Shown here piece by piece: positions 1 through 9,900 of a stretch of DNA of 44,998 nucleotides. Position numbers and translations under genes: made by a program. Position 1 is the stretch's first letter; the number at the start of each line of letters is the position of its first letter. The DNA is taken from assembly GCA_040389965.1 (NCBI GenBank), contig JAZJZF010000087.1, positions 1-44,998 on the forward strand, in the 5' to 3' direction. Source of the DNA: UBA4416 sp040389965. Its GTDB lineage: Bacteria; Bacteroidota; Bacteroidia; B-17B0; Aurantibacillaceae. The notes below the pieces were generated by a model, which ran no database searches, was not told the DNA's origin, and worked only from the letters and a program-made list of their open reading frames with translations.

Positions 1-1
1 T

Positions 2-736
2 TTATTTGGGAATGCTCTTTCAGAAAACACCTTACCACAAAACGAAAAAGGCCTGTACATGGGCATGGAAGCAAAAATCTTTAAAAGCCTGATCCTTTCT
101 TTGTATTTAGACCAATATAAATTTGATTGGATAAAACCCGGCGTTAGTGCACCGTCTCATGGAAGAGACATTTTCACACAACTCAATTATACGCCAAATA
201 AAAAAATTGATATGTACCTGCGTTTCAGGCACCGCACTAAATTTAAGAATAGTGCCCAGGATAATTTATACGATTATCTTGTGCCTTATGTTCAATACAA
301 TTACCGCTACAATCTATCGACACAGCTTAGTCCCGAAATTAAATTTAAAACGCGGATCGAATATACCTTTGTAGACAAAACAAACGAACCCGATGAAAAC
401 GGCGTGGCCTTTGTACAGGATATTATTTACAAAAAATTAAAATTCCCGTTTTCTTTTACGTTACGATATGCGGTGTTTGATACAAAAGGCTACGATAGCC
501 GCGTATATGCTTACGAAAATGATGTACTCTACTCCTATTCCGTTCCGGCCTTATACTATAAAGGGCAACGTGCTTATTTTTTGGTTAACTGGGATATTAC
601 CCGCAATTTCGAAATTTGGATGCGTGTGGCAAGAACCATTTACGACAACCAAACCGTCATTTCTGAAGGGAGCATGAATGAAATTGATGCGAATCATAAA
701 ACGGAAATTAAACTTCAGGCTCGTTTGAAGTTTTAA
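2..736 (+). CDS. C-terminal part of a helix-hairpin-helix-type outer-membrane beta-barrel protein (5' truncated)
   Basis: The reading frame is open to the left edge of the window, so only the last 244 residues are present. An ATG at 59 is internal, because the residues before it (LFGNALSENTLPQNEKGLY) continue the same style. The segment is built of alternating strands rich in Tyr, Phe, Arg and Lys and ends in KLQARLKF, as outer-membrane barrels often do. The stretch around 'DWIKPGVSAPSHGRDIFTQL' followed by 'YLRFRHRTK' resembles the barrel half of Bacteroidota proteins that carry an N-terminal helix-hairpin-helix (ComEA-like) domain. The HHH domain itself would lie outside the window, so this assignment rests on pattern memory. 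The exact role of the family is not settled. Confidence 0.6.
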   Translation, partial: LFGNALSENTLPQNEKGLYMGMEAKIFKSLILSLYLDQYKFDWIKPGVSAPSHGRDIFTQLNYTPNKKIDMYLRFRHRTKFKNSAQDNLYDYLVPYVQYNYRYNLSTQLSPEIKFKTRIEYTFVDKTNEPDENGVAFVQDIIYKKLKFPFSFTLRYAVFDTKGYDSRVYAYENDVLYSYSVPALYYKGQRAYFLVNWDITRNFEIWMRVARTIYDNQTVISEGSMNEIDANHKTEIKLQARLKF

Positions 737-775
737 ACACCCTCGATCTTTCCTTATAAATCGTTTTAAAAAATG

Positions 776-799
776 AAAGCCGTATAAATAAAGGGCTTT
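776..799 (+). terminator. Weak hairpin after the truncated barrel gene
   Basis: AAAGCC at 776-781 can pair with GGCTTT at 794-799, leaving a 12-base loop. The stem is short and the following bases are only moderately T-rich. A terminator is possible but not certain. Confidence 0.3.
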
Positions 800-853
800 A
801 AGTAATTATTTTGCTTAAAATCAAAAATATAATCACTTTTAGGTATTATCTAA

Positions 854-861
854 TATCTTTG
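854..861 (+). promoter_or_regulatory. Candidate Bacteroidota -7 box of the sensory operon
   Basis: TATCTTTG fits the Bacteroidota -7 consensus TAnnTTTG and lies about 68 bases before the start of the lipoprotein gene at 929. No clear TTG is seen at the expected -33 distance, so the call rests on the -7 element and its position. Confidence 0.35.
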
Positions 862-928
862 GAACGATATTAAGCAGAATTATTTTAAATTAAATTAATA
901 AATCAAAACCATAAATAATTTTAAAAGC

Positions 929-1459
929 ATGAAAAAACTAATTATTACAACCACAGCTATCATTTGTTTAATAGCAATTCAATCCTGTAACAATAACGCC
1001 AAAAGCGACGTTAAAAAAGAAGAACCTCCTGTAAAGACCGTTCATTCTTCAAGATTACTTAAAACATCGGTGCATGTTCCTTTAGCAGAAGCACAGGACA
1101 ATATCCGTCGTTATAATGACATGTGTGTGAAATTTTTCAAAACAGTACCAATAAAAGCTTATACCATTCATGCCGACGATTTACTGGAAGTGCTAGGAGT
1201 TCCGCTTAGCGATTCAAGCTTTTGTTCTTACAAGCATGCCCGTGCTTACCTGGGCATGGACTCTCTGAATAACTTTAAATTATATTTCACTCCTGTTGAA
1301 GGAGCTGATCTGGGTGCTGTCCCTCAAAAATCCGGTCATGATGTGATTTTAGCAGATGAGCTCGGACAATATGTACTGGATCTGAATGCACCTTGTCCGA
1401 AGACATGTGATTATACAAGTCCTTTATATTATGATAAAGCAGATGTACAATCTCACTAA
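929..1459 (+). CDS. Small lipoprotein of unknown function, first gene of a sensory operon
   Basis: The 176-residue protein begins with a lipoprotein signal: charged MKK, a hydrophobic stretch, and a lipobox ending in IQSC with Cys20 as the likely lipidated residue. A flexible Lys/Glu/Pro-rich linker follows. The mature part is about 155 residues long and has five further cysteines (including CVKFF, FCSYK and the CPKTC pair near the end). I do not recognise the family. The next gene starts 17 bases before this stop codon, and two-component genes follow, so the protein is probably co-expressed with them. A sensory or ligand-binding role in the envelope is inference only. The C-terminal CxxxC could hold a disulfide. 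Confidence 0.7.
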   Translation: MKKLIITTTAIICLIAIQSCNNNAKSDVKKEEPPVKTVHSSRLLKTSVHVPLAEAQDNIRRYNDMCVKFFKTVPIKAYTIHADDLLEVLGVPLSDSSFCSYKHARAYLGMDSLNNFKLYFTPVEGADLGAVPQKSGHDVILADELGQYVLDLNAPCPKTCDYTSPLYYDKADVQSH

Positions 1460-2096
1460 ATATATTATTGTATTATCACACTTACCCATTTTCGTAACAA
1501 GTTGTTACGCTATCATTACATTTAAAAAACAGGAAACTACCCTCAGGGTATTTTCCTGTTTTCTTTTTCTGTCGTACCTCATACAATTTGCATCCCTGTT
1601 GTTTTGGTTCAATAGTAAAAATAATATGCCATTGCTGCATATTTATGTTGGCACGAGCTTCCTGATGCTGTGCTTGTTTTATAAAAAAGTACTGGAAGGA
1701 TTTATCAGTGGTGCATTGATCTATGCGGTTGCAATCGTTTTTTTAATCTTAACGGTTCTTAATTCCCTGTTCCTGCAATCAATTGATACATTTAACTCGT
1801 ATGCACTAATTCTTGAATCGGTTTTACTGATCATATTTTCATTGACCACGTACATTCTTTTACTGGATAAAACCGTAAAAGAAAAAAGAAGGTCTTTGAT
1901 CTCCAGCATTAATTGGATCAACTCCGGAATTTTCATGTATTATGTATCCAACCTGCTCATTTTTTATTTCAGTGGATATTTCATTAAATATTTTTCTACA
2001 GAGTTTAACCGTTATACCTGGGTGCTTCATTCGTTTTTCTCTGTAGTGATGTATACATTTTTCTTTATTGGCATATGGAAACGACCGAAAAATTAA
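1443..2096 (+). CDS. Seven-helix membrane protein, likely split sensor partner of the histidine kinase
   Basis: The frame is open from an ATG at 1386, but the residues before 1443 are the out-of-frame reading of the upstream gene and are not hydrophobic. I prefer the ATG at 1443 (MYNLTKYII), giving 217 residues. The protein has about seven hydrophobic helices and ends in a short basic tail (WKRPKN). It overlaps the upstream lipoprotein gene by 17 bases and the downstream kinase gene by 22 bases, so translation is probably coupled. In many Bacteroidota kinases a multi-helix input domain is fused to the kinase core. Here the two seem to be separate polypeptides. No ligand can be inferred. ATG 1431 is an alternative start. 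Confidence 0.7.
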   Translation: MYNLTKYIIVLSHLPIFVTSCYAIITFKKQETTLRVFSCFLFLSYLIQFASLLFWFNSKNNMPLLHIYVGTSFLMLCLFYKKVLEGFISGALIYAVAIVFLILTVLNSLFLQSIDTFNSYALILESVLLIIFSLTTYILLLDKTVKEKRRSLISSINWINSGIFMYYVSNLLIFYFSGYFIKYFSTEFNRYTWVLHSFFSVVMYTFFFIGIWKRPKN

Positions 2097-2878
2097 ATTT
2101 TTTAACCACCCTGCTACCGCTTGTTGGCATTATGTTTATCATTGCCATGGGAGTGATTGTGCTTATGCAGCAGTTTCGTAAAAACCTGTACCGTCAACGA
2201 TTAGCGCAGGAAGAATTGATCACCATCCATCAGCAGGAATTATTAAAATCGAGTATACTTGTTCAGGAAGAAGAAAGGAAACGCATTGCAACTGATATAC
2301 ACGATGAGCTGGGAGCTACGCTCTCTATTGCCCGCATGCATTTAATGACCATGGAAAAGCAAACCAATAAAGATCAGGCAGAAGACACCGTAGCTTTACA
2401 AAATATCCGGTCGCTTATTGAAACCTCTATCACATCTGTTCGTAGAATCAGCCATGAACTGATGCCACAAAACCTGCAGATGTTTGGTTTATCGGATACT
2501 TTACAAAGAATTGGTACCATGGTGAACAGTTCCGATAACATTCATGTTCAGATCAATTGCGATGAAGAAATAAATCAATTATCCTGGGACCTGAAACTGG
2601 GCTTATACAGAATTTGCCTGGAACTGATCAATAATACCATTAAGCATGCAAAGGCAAAGCACATTTGTTTAGACATTCACTATAAAGAACATAAATTATC
2701 ATTTTTATATACAGATGATGGTATAGGCTTATCAGAAAATTTTCAGAAATTTGGACTGGGGCAAAAAAGTATTGAAGCCAGAGCCATGTCCATAGGAGGA
2801 GCACTCAAGGTTGGTAATAACGAACAAGGAGGCTTCTATGCTCAACTAATGATTGCAGATCTTAAAACCGTTGAATAA
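2075..2878 (+). CDS. Sensor histidine kinase (HisKA_3 / HATPase_c, NarX/DesK type)
   Basis: A 267-residue protein with one N-terminal membrane helix (about residues 13-32), a coiled stretch, and the HisKA_3 dimerisation helix 'RKRIATDIHDELGA', in which His76 is the expected phosphorylation site. The HATPase_c domain follows. Its N-box lies near 'LELINNTIKHA', its G1 motif is 'DDGIGL', and a glycine-rich 'FGLGQKSIEARA' lies behind it. There is no periplasmic loop of any size and no PAS or GAF domain, so the signal must come from a partner, most plausibly the seven-helix protein whose gene overlaps this one by 22 bases. The response regulator starts 28 bases downstream. The pair forms a standard NarL-type phosphorelay. 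Confidence 0.93.
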   Translation: METTEKLNFLTTLLPLVGIMFIIAMGVIVLMQQFRKNLYRQRLAQEELITIHQQELLKSSILVQEEERKRIATDIHDELGATLSIARMHLMTMEKQTNKDQAEDTVALQNIRSLIETSITSVRRISHELMPQNLQMFGLSDTLQRIGTMVNSSDNIHVQINCDEEINQLSWDLKLGLYRICLELINNTIKHAKAKHICLDIHYKEHKLSFLYTDDGIGLSENFQKFGLGQKSIEARAMSIGGALKVGNNEQGGFYAQLMIADLKTVE

Positions 2879-2906
2879 TTAATGACATTGTAAATAAATA
2901 CAAGAA

Positions 2907-3656
2907 ATGGAACAAGATAAAGATTACACATTCGACAAACAGAAAAATAGCCCACACGCGGGAGTTGAAGGCGGATCAGCCGACAAAATAAAAATAGGAC
3001 TGGTAGAAGATCAGTTCTTATTCAGAAAGGGCATAAAGGCAATTCTTTCAGCATGGGCTAATATAGAGGTCATGTTTGAATCGGCCGATGGTTTTTCGGT
3101 GATCCAAAAACTGAAAGAAAGTGTTACTGTACCGGATGTTATATTGGTAGACATGTCCTTGCCTCCTGACGGAAAAAAAGAATTTAACGGACTGGATGTT
3201 ACTGTGGCCTTGAAAGAGTATTTCCCGGATATAAAAATAATTATACTCTCTGTATATGACGATGACCACTTCATTGCTAAATTAATTAAAACGGGAGCGC
3301 ATGGCTATCTGGCCAAAGACAGCGACCCACAGGAAGTTTATGATGCTATTACATCTGTGCATACACGCGGGATCTACATCAATGAAAAAACACTTTTGGC
3401 AATTCAGAATAATGCACATAAAAAAAATACAAGCAAAGGAACCGGTAATACGATCAGCGATGTTGTTTTAACCAGACGCGAAGAAGAGATTCTGATGCTT
3501 GTGTGTAAACAAAAAACAACAGATGAAATTGCCGAAGAATTATTCATTAGTCCTAAAACCGTGAATGGACATAGAAATAACCTGCTACAAAAAACCGGTT
3601 CACGAAATGTTGCGGGATTAGTTGCCTATGCCTTAACCCGACGCCCTTCTTTTTAA
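2907..3656 (+). CDS. LuxR/NarL-family response regulator
   Basis: The protein has 249 residues. The receiver domain (about residues 28-150) shows acidic residues in 'LVEDQ', the phospho-acceptor Asp82 in 'VILVDMSLP', the Ser of 'ILSVYDD', and Lys in 'YLAKDSD'. The C-terminal GerE/LuxR helix-turn-helix (about 185-245) reads 'LTRREEEILMLVCKQKTTDE' followed by 'ISPKTVNGHRNNLLQKTGSR'. The N-terminus carries about 27 extra residues before the receiver domain. It is the last gene of the sensory operon, 250 bases upstream of the Tc toxin gene on the same strand. Control of the toxin locus by this regulator is plausible from position alone. Confidence 0.95.
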   Translation: MEQDKDYTFDKQKNSPHAGVEGGSADKIKIGLVEDQFLFRKGIKAILSAWANIEVMFESADGFSVIQKLKESVTVPDVILVDMSLPPDGKKEFNGLDVTVALKEYFPDIKIIILSVYDDDHFIAKLIKTGAHGYLAKDSDPQEVYDAITSVHTRGIYINEKTLLAIQNNAHKKNTSKGTGNTISDVVLTRREEEILMLVCKQKTTDEIAEELFISPKTVNGHRNNLLQKTGSRNVAGLVAYALTRRPSF

Positions 3657-3844
3657 GCCGTTTATTAAACACTTTACATTTATTTAACGTGAACTAAATC
3701 CTTTAAAGCCTCTGTCATGGCCTAAATCAGTGCAGCCCGACCTTCTGTACCGACATTTGTTTACTTTACATTTTTATTACCAGCGTAAACTTACCTAGCA
3801 AACCAGTTATAAATGCCTGAATTATAAAATTGGGTATTTATCCT

Positions 3845-3865
3845 CTTATTATTCGATATAATAAG
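3845..3865. promoter_or_regulatory. Perfect inverted repeat in front of the Tc toxin gene
   Basis: CTTATTAT at 3845-3852 and ATAATAAG at 3858-3865 are exact reverse complements separated by TCGAT. The element lies 42 bases before the GTG start of the TcB-TcC gene, in the space between the response regulator and the toxin. It could be an operator for a dimeric regulator or a hairpin in the untranslated leader. The all-A/T arms make a chance origin possible. Confidence 0.4.
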
Positions 3866-3906
3866 CAACATCTTTGATTCTGTATAGACCCCTAAATTCT
3901 TTTCAC

Positions 3907-6900
3907 GTGGCAGAATCAAGTAAAGATGCAAACGGCTCATCAAAAATTTCCGTTCAGGAAATTTCTCTTCCAAAAGGAGGAGGTGCCATTAAGGGAATGG
4001 GTGATTCATTTCAACCAAACTTTTTTTCAGGCACCGGTAACTATTCCATTCCATTGGCAGTAACTCCTGCCAGAGGGCTTGAACCACAGTTAGCGGTTAA
4101 TTACAATTCAGGTTCCGGTAACGGACCATTTGGATTAGGTTTCTCATTATCCTTATCCAAAATTTCAATCACCACCAATAAACATATCCCTCAATATAAT
4201 GGGAAAGACATTTATAGTTTAGCCGGATCTGGTCAGTTGATTGTAAAGCAAAACACCGTGGATTTTAAAAATCCGCGCGTTGAAACTGATAATGGCAATA
4301 CGTTTACGGTAACTACTTATTTACCGAGAATTGAAAGCGCGTATTCACAAATTGAACAATGGACCAATACTGAAACCAATAACTCGTTCTGGAAAGTATT
4401 AACAACGAACAACACTACTACTTTTTACGGCAGGTCAACTGATTCATGCATTTTTAATCCTGCCAACAACTCACAGGTATTTGAATGGCTGATCGATGAG
4501 ACTAATGATTCACTTGGAAACAAAATAGTATACGCTTACAAAAGCGAAAACGATACGAATGTCCCTTCAACGGTTTATGAAGTCAACAGATCTTTTACAG
4601 CTAACAAATATATACAATCCATTAAATATGGAAACTACATGGATACGCAAAGCAATGAACAATTTGCCTTTGAAGTAATCTTTGATTATGGAGAGTACGA
4701 TCTGTCAAAGCCTCAAACAGCTTGCACTCCGACAAGGGAATGGGCGTGCAGGCCTGATCCGTTCTCTGTATACAACAGTGGATTTGAAATCAGAACTTTA
4801 AGACTTTGCCAAAATGTATTACTGTTCCATTGCTTCAAAGATGAACTGGGCGATCCCTGTCTTATAAATGCAATTTCTTTTAATTATACCAGCTTACAAA
4901 ATTACAATCCTGTTCAGTTACAGAGTTTGTCATTATTAAACCAGGTAATTACAACAGGCTACAGAAAAAAAGATGACGGCAGTTTTTCATTTCAGCAAAT
5001 GCCTCCTGTTGAATTACTTTATTCCTGTTTCAATCCTCCACAGTCTCCCGAATTCAAAACACTCTCCTTAAATAACGGTACTATCCCCGGAGACCTTAAT
5101 TTCACTCAATTTCTTCCGGTCGATCTTTATGGAGAAGGGTTATCCGGATTTCTCTACAGCAACAGCAAAACTACGCTTTACCTCGAGCCAGAAGGCGACG
5201 GGCAATATTCGCTCTCAGGTAATTTAAGATCATTTCCTATTAATAGTGATCTCCAGAATGGCGAGGCCTCACTGACAGATATAGATGGCAACGGGCAATT
5301 GGAACTGGTGGTCAATAAATTAAATGGGGCCGGGTATTACCAATACAATGATGCAGGCCAGTGGGAGAACTTTCGCCCCTTTTCAACTTACCCTACTAAT
5401 TACGCAAGTCAGGATATTGAATCTGCCGATTTTGATGCCAATGGAAAAACAGATCTGCTACTTGCTGACACCAATAACCTTTCAATCTACTATTCGCAGG
5501 GTAAAAAAGGTTACAGCAGCTTAAAGCAAATTCCTAATGAAACCGGCTTTCCTCTAAAGAAACAAGACTACCGGCAGGAGTTGGTAACCTTTACCAATAT
5601 TTTCGGCGACGGACTTTCCCACAGAGTACGTATTAGAAGCGGATCGGTTGAATGCTGGCCATGCCTGGGATATGGCGTATACGGCGAACGGGTAATACTT
5701 GGAAACCCGCCATCCTTTAATGACTTTGATAACCAACGGTTATTTTTAGCAGATATCGATGGCTCAGGTTGCACTGATCTTATTTATGTGTATCCAAACA
5801 GGATTGAGGTATTCTTAAATCAAAACGGAAATTCATTTTCTGCTCCTGTCAGGATCGATCTGCCGCAAACCTATACCAATCTCGATCAGATCAGTTTTTC
5901 AGATGTGTTGGGCAATGGCACTTCCTGCCTCGTATTCACAAAAACGGAACCTGTTCCAACACATTATTACTACAATTTTGTGGGCGAAATTATTTCAGAT
6001 GATGGAACTACCATGCCTTGCATGAAGCCTTATCTTCTGAATGAAATCAACAATAACCTTGGCACTCAAACCCAGATCACGTATTGCAGTTCCACCAAAT
6101 TTTACCTCGAAGATAAAAAAGCAGGAAACCCATGGCTTACAAAACTACGTTTCCCTGTACAGGTTGTTGAGCAGACAACCATAACAGACCAGTTATCAGG
6201 CACACGATTCGTCAATAAATACAAATACCACGATGGCTACTATGATTCCACTGAACGTGAATTTTGCGGATTCGGTTATGTGGAATCCTGGGATTCGGAA
6301 ACACTTGAAGAATACGAAGAAAGCCCTACAAATCCTGACTTCCCAACCACATTAATTAACAGCGAACTTTATATTCCGCCGGTTTATACAAAAAACTGGT
6401 ACTACACCGGTGCCTGTGATGATAACGGAAGCATAGCCAGGTATTACAAGAGCTCTTATTTTAAAGAAGATAAGAAAGCATATGATTTTCCCGATAGTGT
6501 TTTTCAATCGGATATTTACGAGGCTGGTTATGATACCTTAAAGCAGGCCTATATGGCTCTTAAAGGCCAAACAATTCGCACGGAAGTATATGCCAACGAT
6601 AATTCACCCAACTCTCTAAACCCCTATACGGTGAACGAATCAAACAGTGAAGTTATTCTGGTACAGCCTCTTCTGGAGAATAAGTATGCCGTGTTCACAG
6701 TAAACATGCGTGAAAGTATTGCCTATAATTACGAACGGAACCCCGATGATCCAACAGTGACGCAGTCGTTTGTACTGGAGACTGATCCATTATGCGGGCA
6801 ACCAACTAAAACCTGTACCGTAGCTCTTCCAAGACGTTCCAATTCTGCGCTCTCTATTTATCCTGAGCAACAAACCATAACAACAACTCTTACCTGGAAT

Positions 6901-9900
6901 GAGTTTATAAATACGCCGCCTTCCATCACTGATTTCCGTTGGAGAGGCATTCCCCTGAGGGAGCAGAAATTTGAGGTATTTAACCTCGATCTCAAAAGCA
7001 ATACCTACTTCTCATTCGATGACCTTAACACACAGGCATCTCAAGCGCTTCAAACCATTGTACCTTATCAAGCATCTCTTACACCGGCTATTTTGCAGGT
7101 GATGCAGTTAACCAGAGCACAGTCCTATTACTGGAACGAAGACCTCAGCGGTGAACTTCCTGATAATACATACATAGAGCGGATGCTGTTGCACCATCAA
7201 TCTGCAGCAACATTCACAAAAGAAAACATTACAAACATATTTGGTGATAAACTCACAGACGATGTTATTCAAAATCAGGGCGGCTACTTTTTTGATACCA
7301 CTACCGGTTACTGGTACAATCGTGGTCTTGTAAAAGAATATTATAACAGCCCTTCAGCCTTTTACATGCCTTCAGGGGCTTCCAACGCTTTTGTAGATCC
7401 ATCGGACTCCCTGTTTCAAAAAACGGTTATCAGTTACGATACTTATTATCTGGCTCCTTTAACCATTACACAATACCTGGATGCGAACACTACAAATGTA
7501 TCAAGTTCTGTTATAGATTACCAGGTCATGCAACCCTTACAATTATGCGACCCGAATAAAAATGTGAGTCAGGTTCTTTTTGATTGCTTCAGGCAGGTGG
7601 TTGTTTCCTCTTCTTTCGGACATGAAAATGGAATTGCTACAGGCGGCATGAGGCTGTACGATTACGATGGAAACCCAAAAGAATATGTACAGAGAGAAAC
7701 TACACAGGATGGAAAACCAATCACCTTTGAAGACATACTGATCGATAATCCCGAATATTATTTACAAGGTGCTGCCAGTTATTTTTTCTATAACGTCAAT
7801 GCTTACTATAAGCCAGATACCGCCGGGAATAAACAGCCTTTGAACTCTGTGAACCTGATCCGCGAAAATTATTACCATTCTGCCAATAGCATGACGCCTT
7901 TTTCCTGTCAAAGACTCGTTGAATACACCTGCGGATCAGGAAACAGTCTTGAGAAAAAAATGCTTGTAGATCCGGGTATGGCCATTAGCAGGGATATAAA
8001 TAACAAGCTGGTGCACGACAGTAGTAATAAAGCAGTTGTTGAACCAACAAATAACCGCTGGATCGTTTCCGGAAGAACTGTTTATAATAACAAAGCAAAA
8101 CCATGCGAAGCCTATCTTGCCTATTACAGCAACACGCCCTACTATGAAACACAAAATGAAATAGTGGCCGAAGACCTGGTACCGCCGCCAACCATTACTC
8201 ACTACGATCCTTTAGGAAGATCCATCAGAATAGATACACCCAAAGGCTTTTTCTCAAAAGTAGAATTTACGCCCTGGGAAGAAAAACAATACGACCAAGA
8301 CGATACCATAAAAGATGCCAATTATTATATCACCTTTATAGCTAACTACCCCACCAATCCTACACAGCAGCAAATGGATGAAAAAGATGCGCTTGATAAG
8401 GCTGCCCTGTTCTATAATACACCTGAGGTGAATGTGAAAAACAACATAGGTATACCTTTTCTCAAAATTCAAAACCTTACTGATAGGCAGCTCATCGGTT
8501 ACCAGGAAGCAGACATTCAGGGAAGAACGGTAAAAACCATTGATGCGCGCCTATACAAATCTAATCTTGATACAGGTACGAGCTACTATAACTTCATAAA
8601 CAGTTATGACATGGCGGATGAAAAGCCGTGGTGTACAAATAGTGTGGATGCCGGAACAAACATGCTTTTAAATAATATTTTCGGAAATGTTATTCAATCC
8701 TGGAACGCAAAAGGCTGCAATACCATTGTGAACTACGACAAACTCCAGAGAGCTTTAACGACAGAAGTAATCATACCGGGCAGTAACGGTGGCGCTACAA
8801 TAAGCAACCTTATTGAATCTACTATATATGGCGAAACAGTAGCCGATGGCGATCAAAAAAACCTGAGAGGTCAGATCTATCAGCGCTTCGATCAGTCAGG
8901 CATTTCCACGCATGCCGCTTACAGTTTACAGGGAGCCGTCTTGTCAGCCACTAACCAGTTAACCACTAATTATAAAACCACCATCGATTGGAGTGATGTT
9001 TCAAAGGTAGAGTTGGAAGCCGATATCTATATGGTTACCAGTACATTTGATGCCTTAAAGCGTTTACTGACGCAGACAACGCCCGATGAAACGGTAACAA
9101 CAAATACGTATAACCAGGCCGGTTTATTAAACACCGTATCACTCACCTATAAAGATAGCACCACACAGGCACTGATCAATCATATTGAATACAGTGCCAA
9201 TTTACAACGCCTGTTCGTTCAATACCAGAATGGTGTAAAAACAACCTACGGTTATGAAGACACAACACAACGGTTGCTTAATCTTTATAGCTCAAGGCAG
9301 GATAAAACAGTATTGCAGGATATAGAATATGTATACGATCCCGCAGGTAACATAACCCGGATCCGCGATAACAGCTTTGAAACCGTTTTTTGCAATAACC
9401 AGGAAGTAGAACCTTTGTCCGACTACACCTATAATGCCATTTACCAGTTGTTACAAGCTTCCGGGCGCCAACACCAGGGCATTAATCAGGATACTCATAT
9501 CAATGGTTTCAAGCAAAGCATTTACAGCGATTTATGCCCTGCACAAATTAATGATGAAACGAAACTCGAAAATTATACAGAGTATTATACCTATGATGAT
9601 GGCGGAAATCTTATCAGTAAACAACATGTTGCCACTTCTTTTTCATGGACGCAGGAGGGCGCTGTAGCAGATAACTCCAACAGGCTTAAAGATTATACAT
9701 ATGATGACGCCGGTAATCAACTGTCGCTTCAGCCTAATAATACAATTACCCTTAACTGGGATTACCGTAACCAGCTCCGCAGTACAGGCATTATCCAACG
9801 GCCTGGCGAAGCGGATGACAGCGATTACTATAATTACAACAGCGATGGGATGAGGGTTCGTAAAGTATCAGAACGGTACGCCAATGGCGGACTTGTTACT

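Noticed and set aside
3874..3906. TTG at 3874 as start of the TcB-TcC gene
   Set aside because: It adds 11 residues that do not resemble the family N-terminus. GTG 3907 is closer to the SpvB region, though this is not proven.
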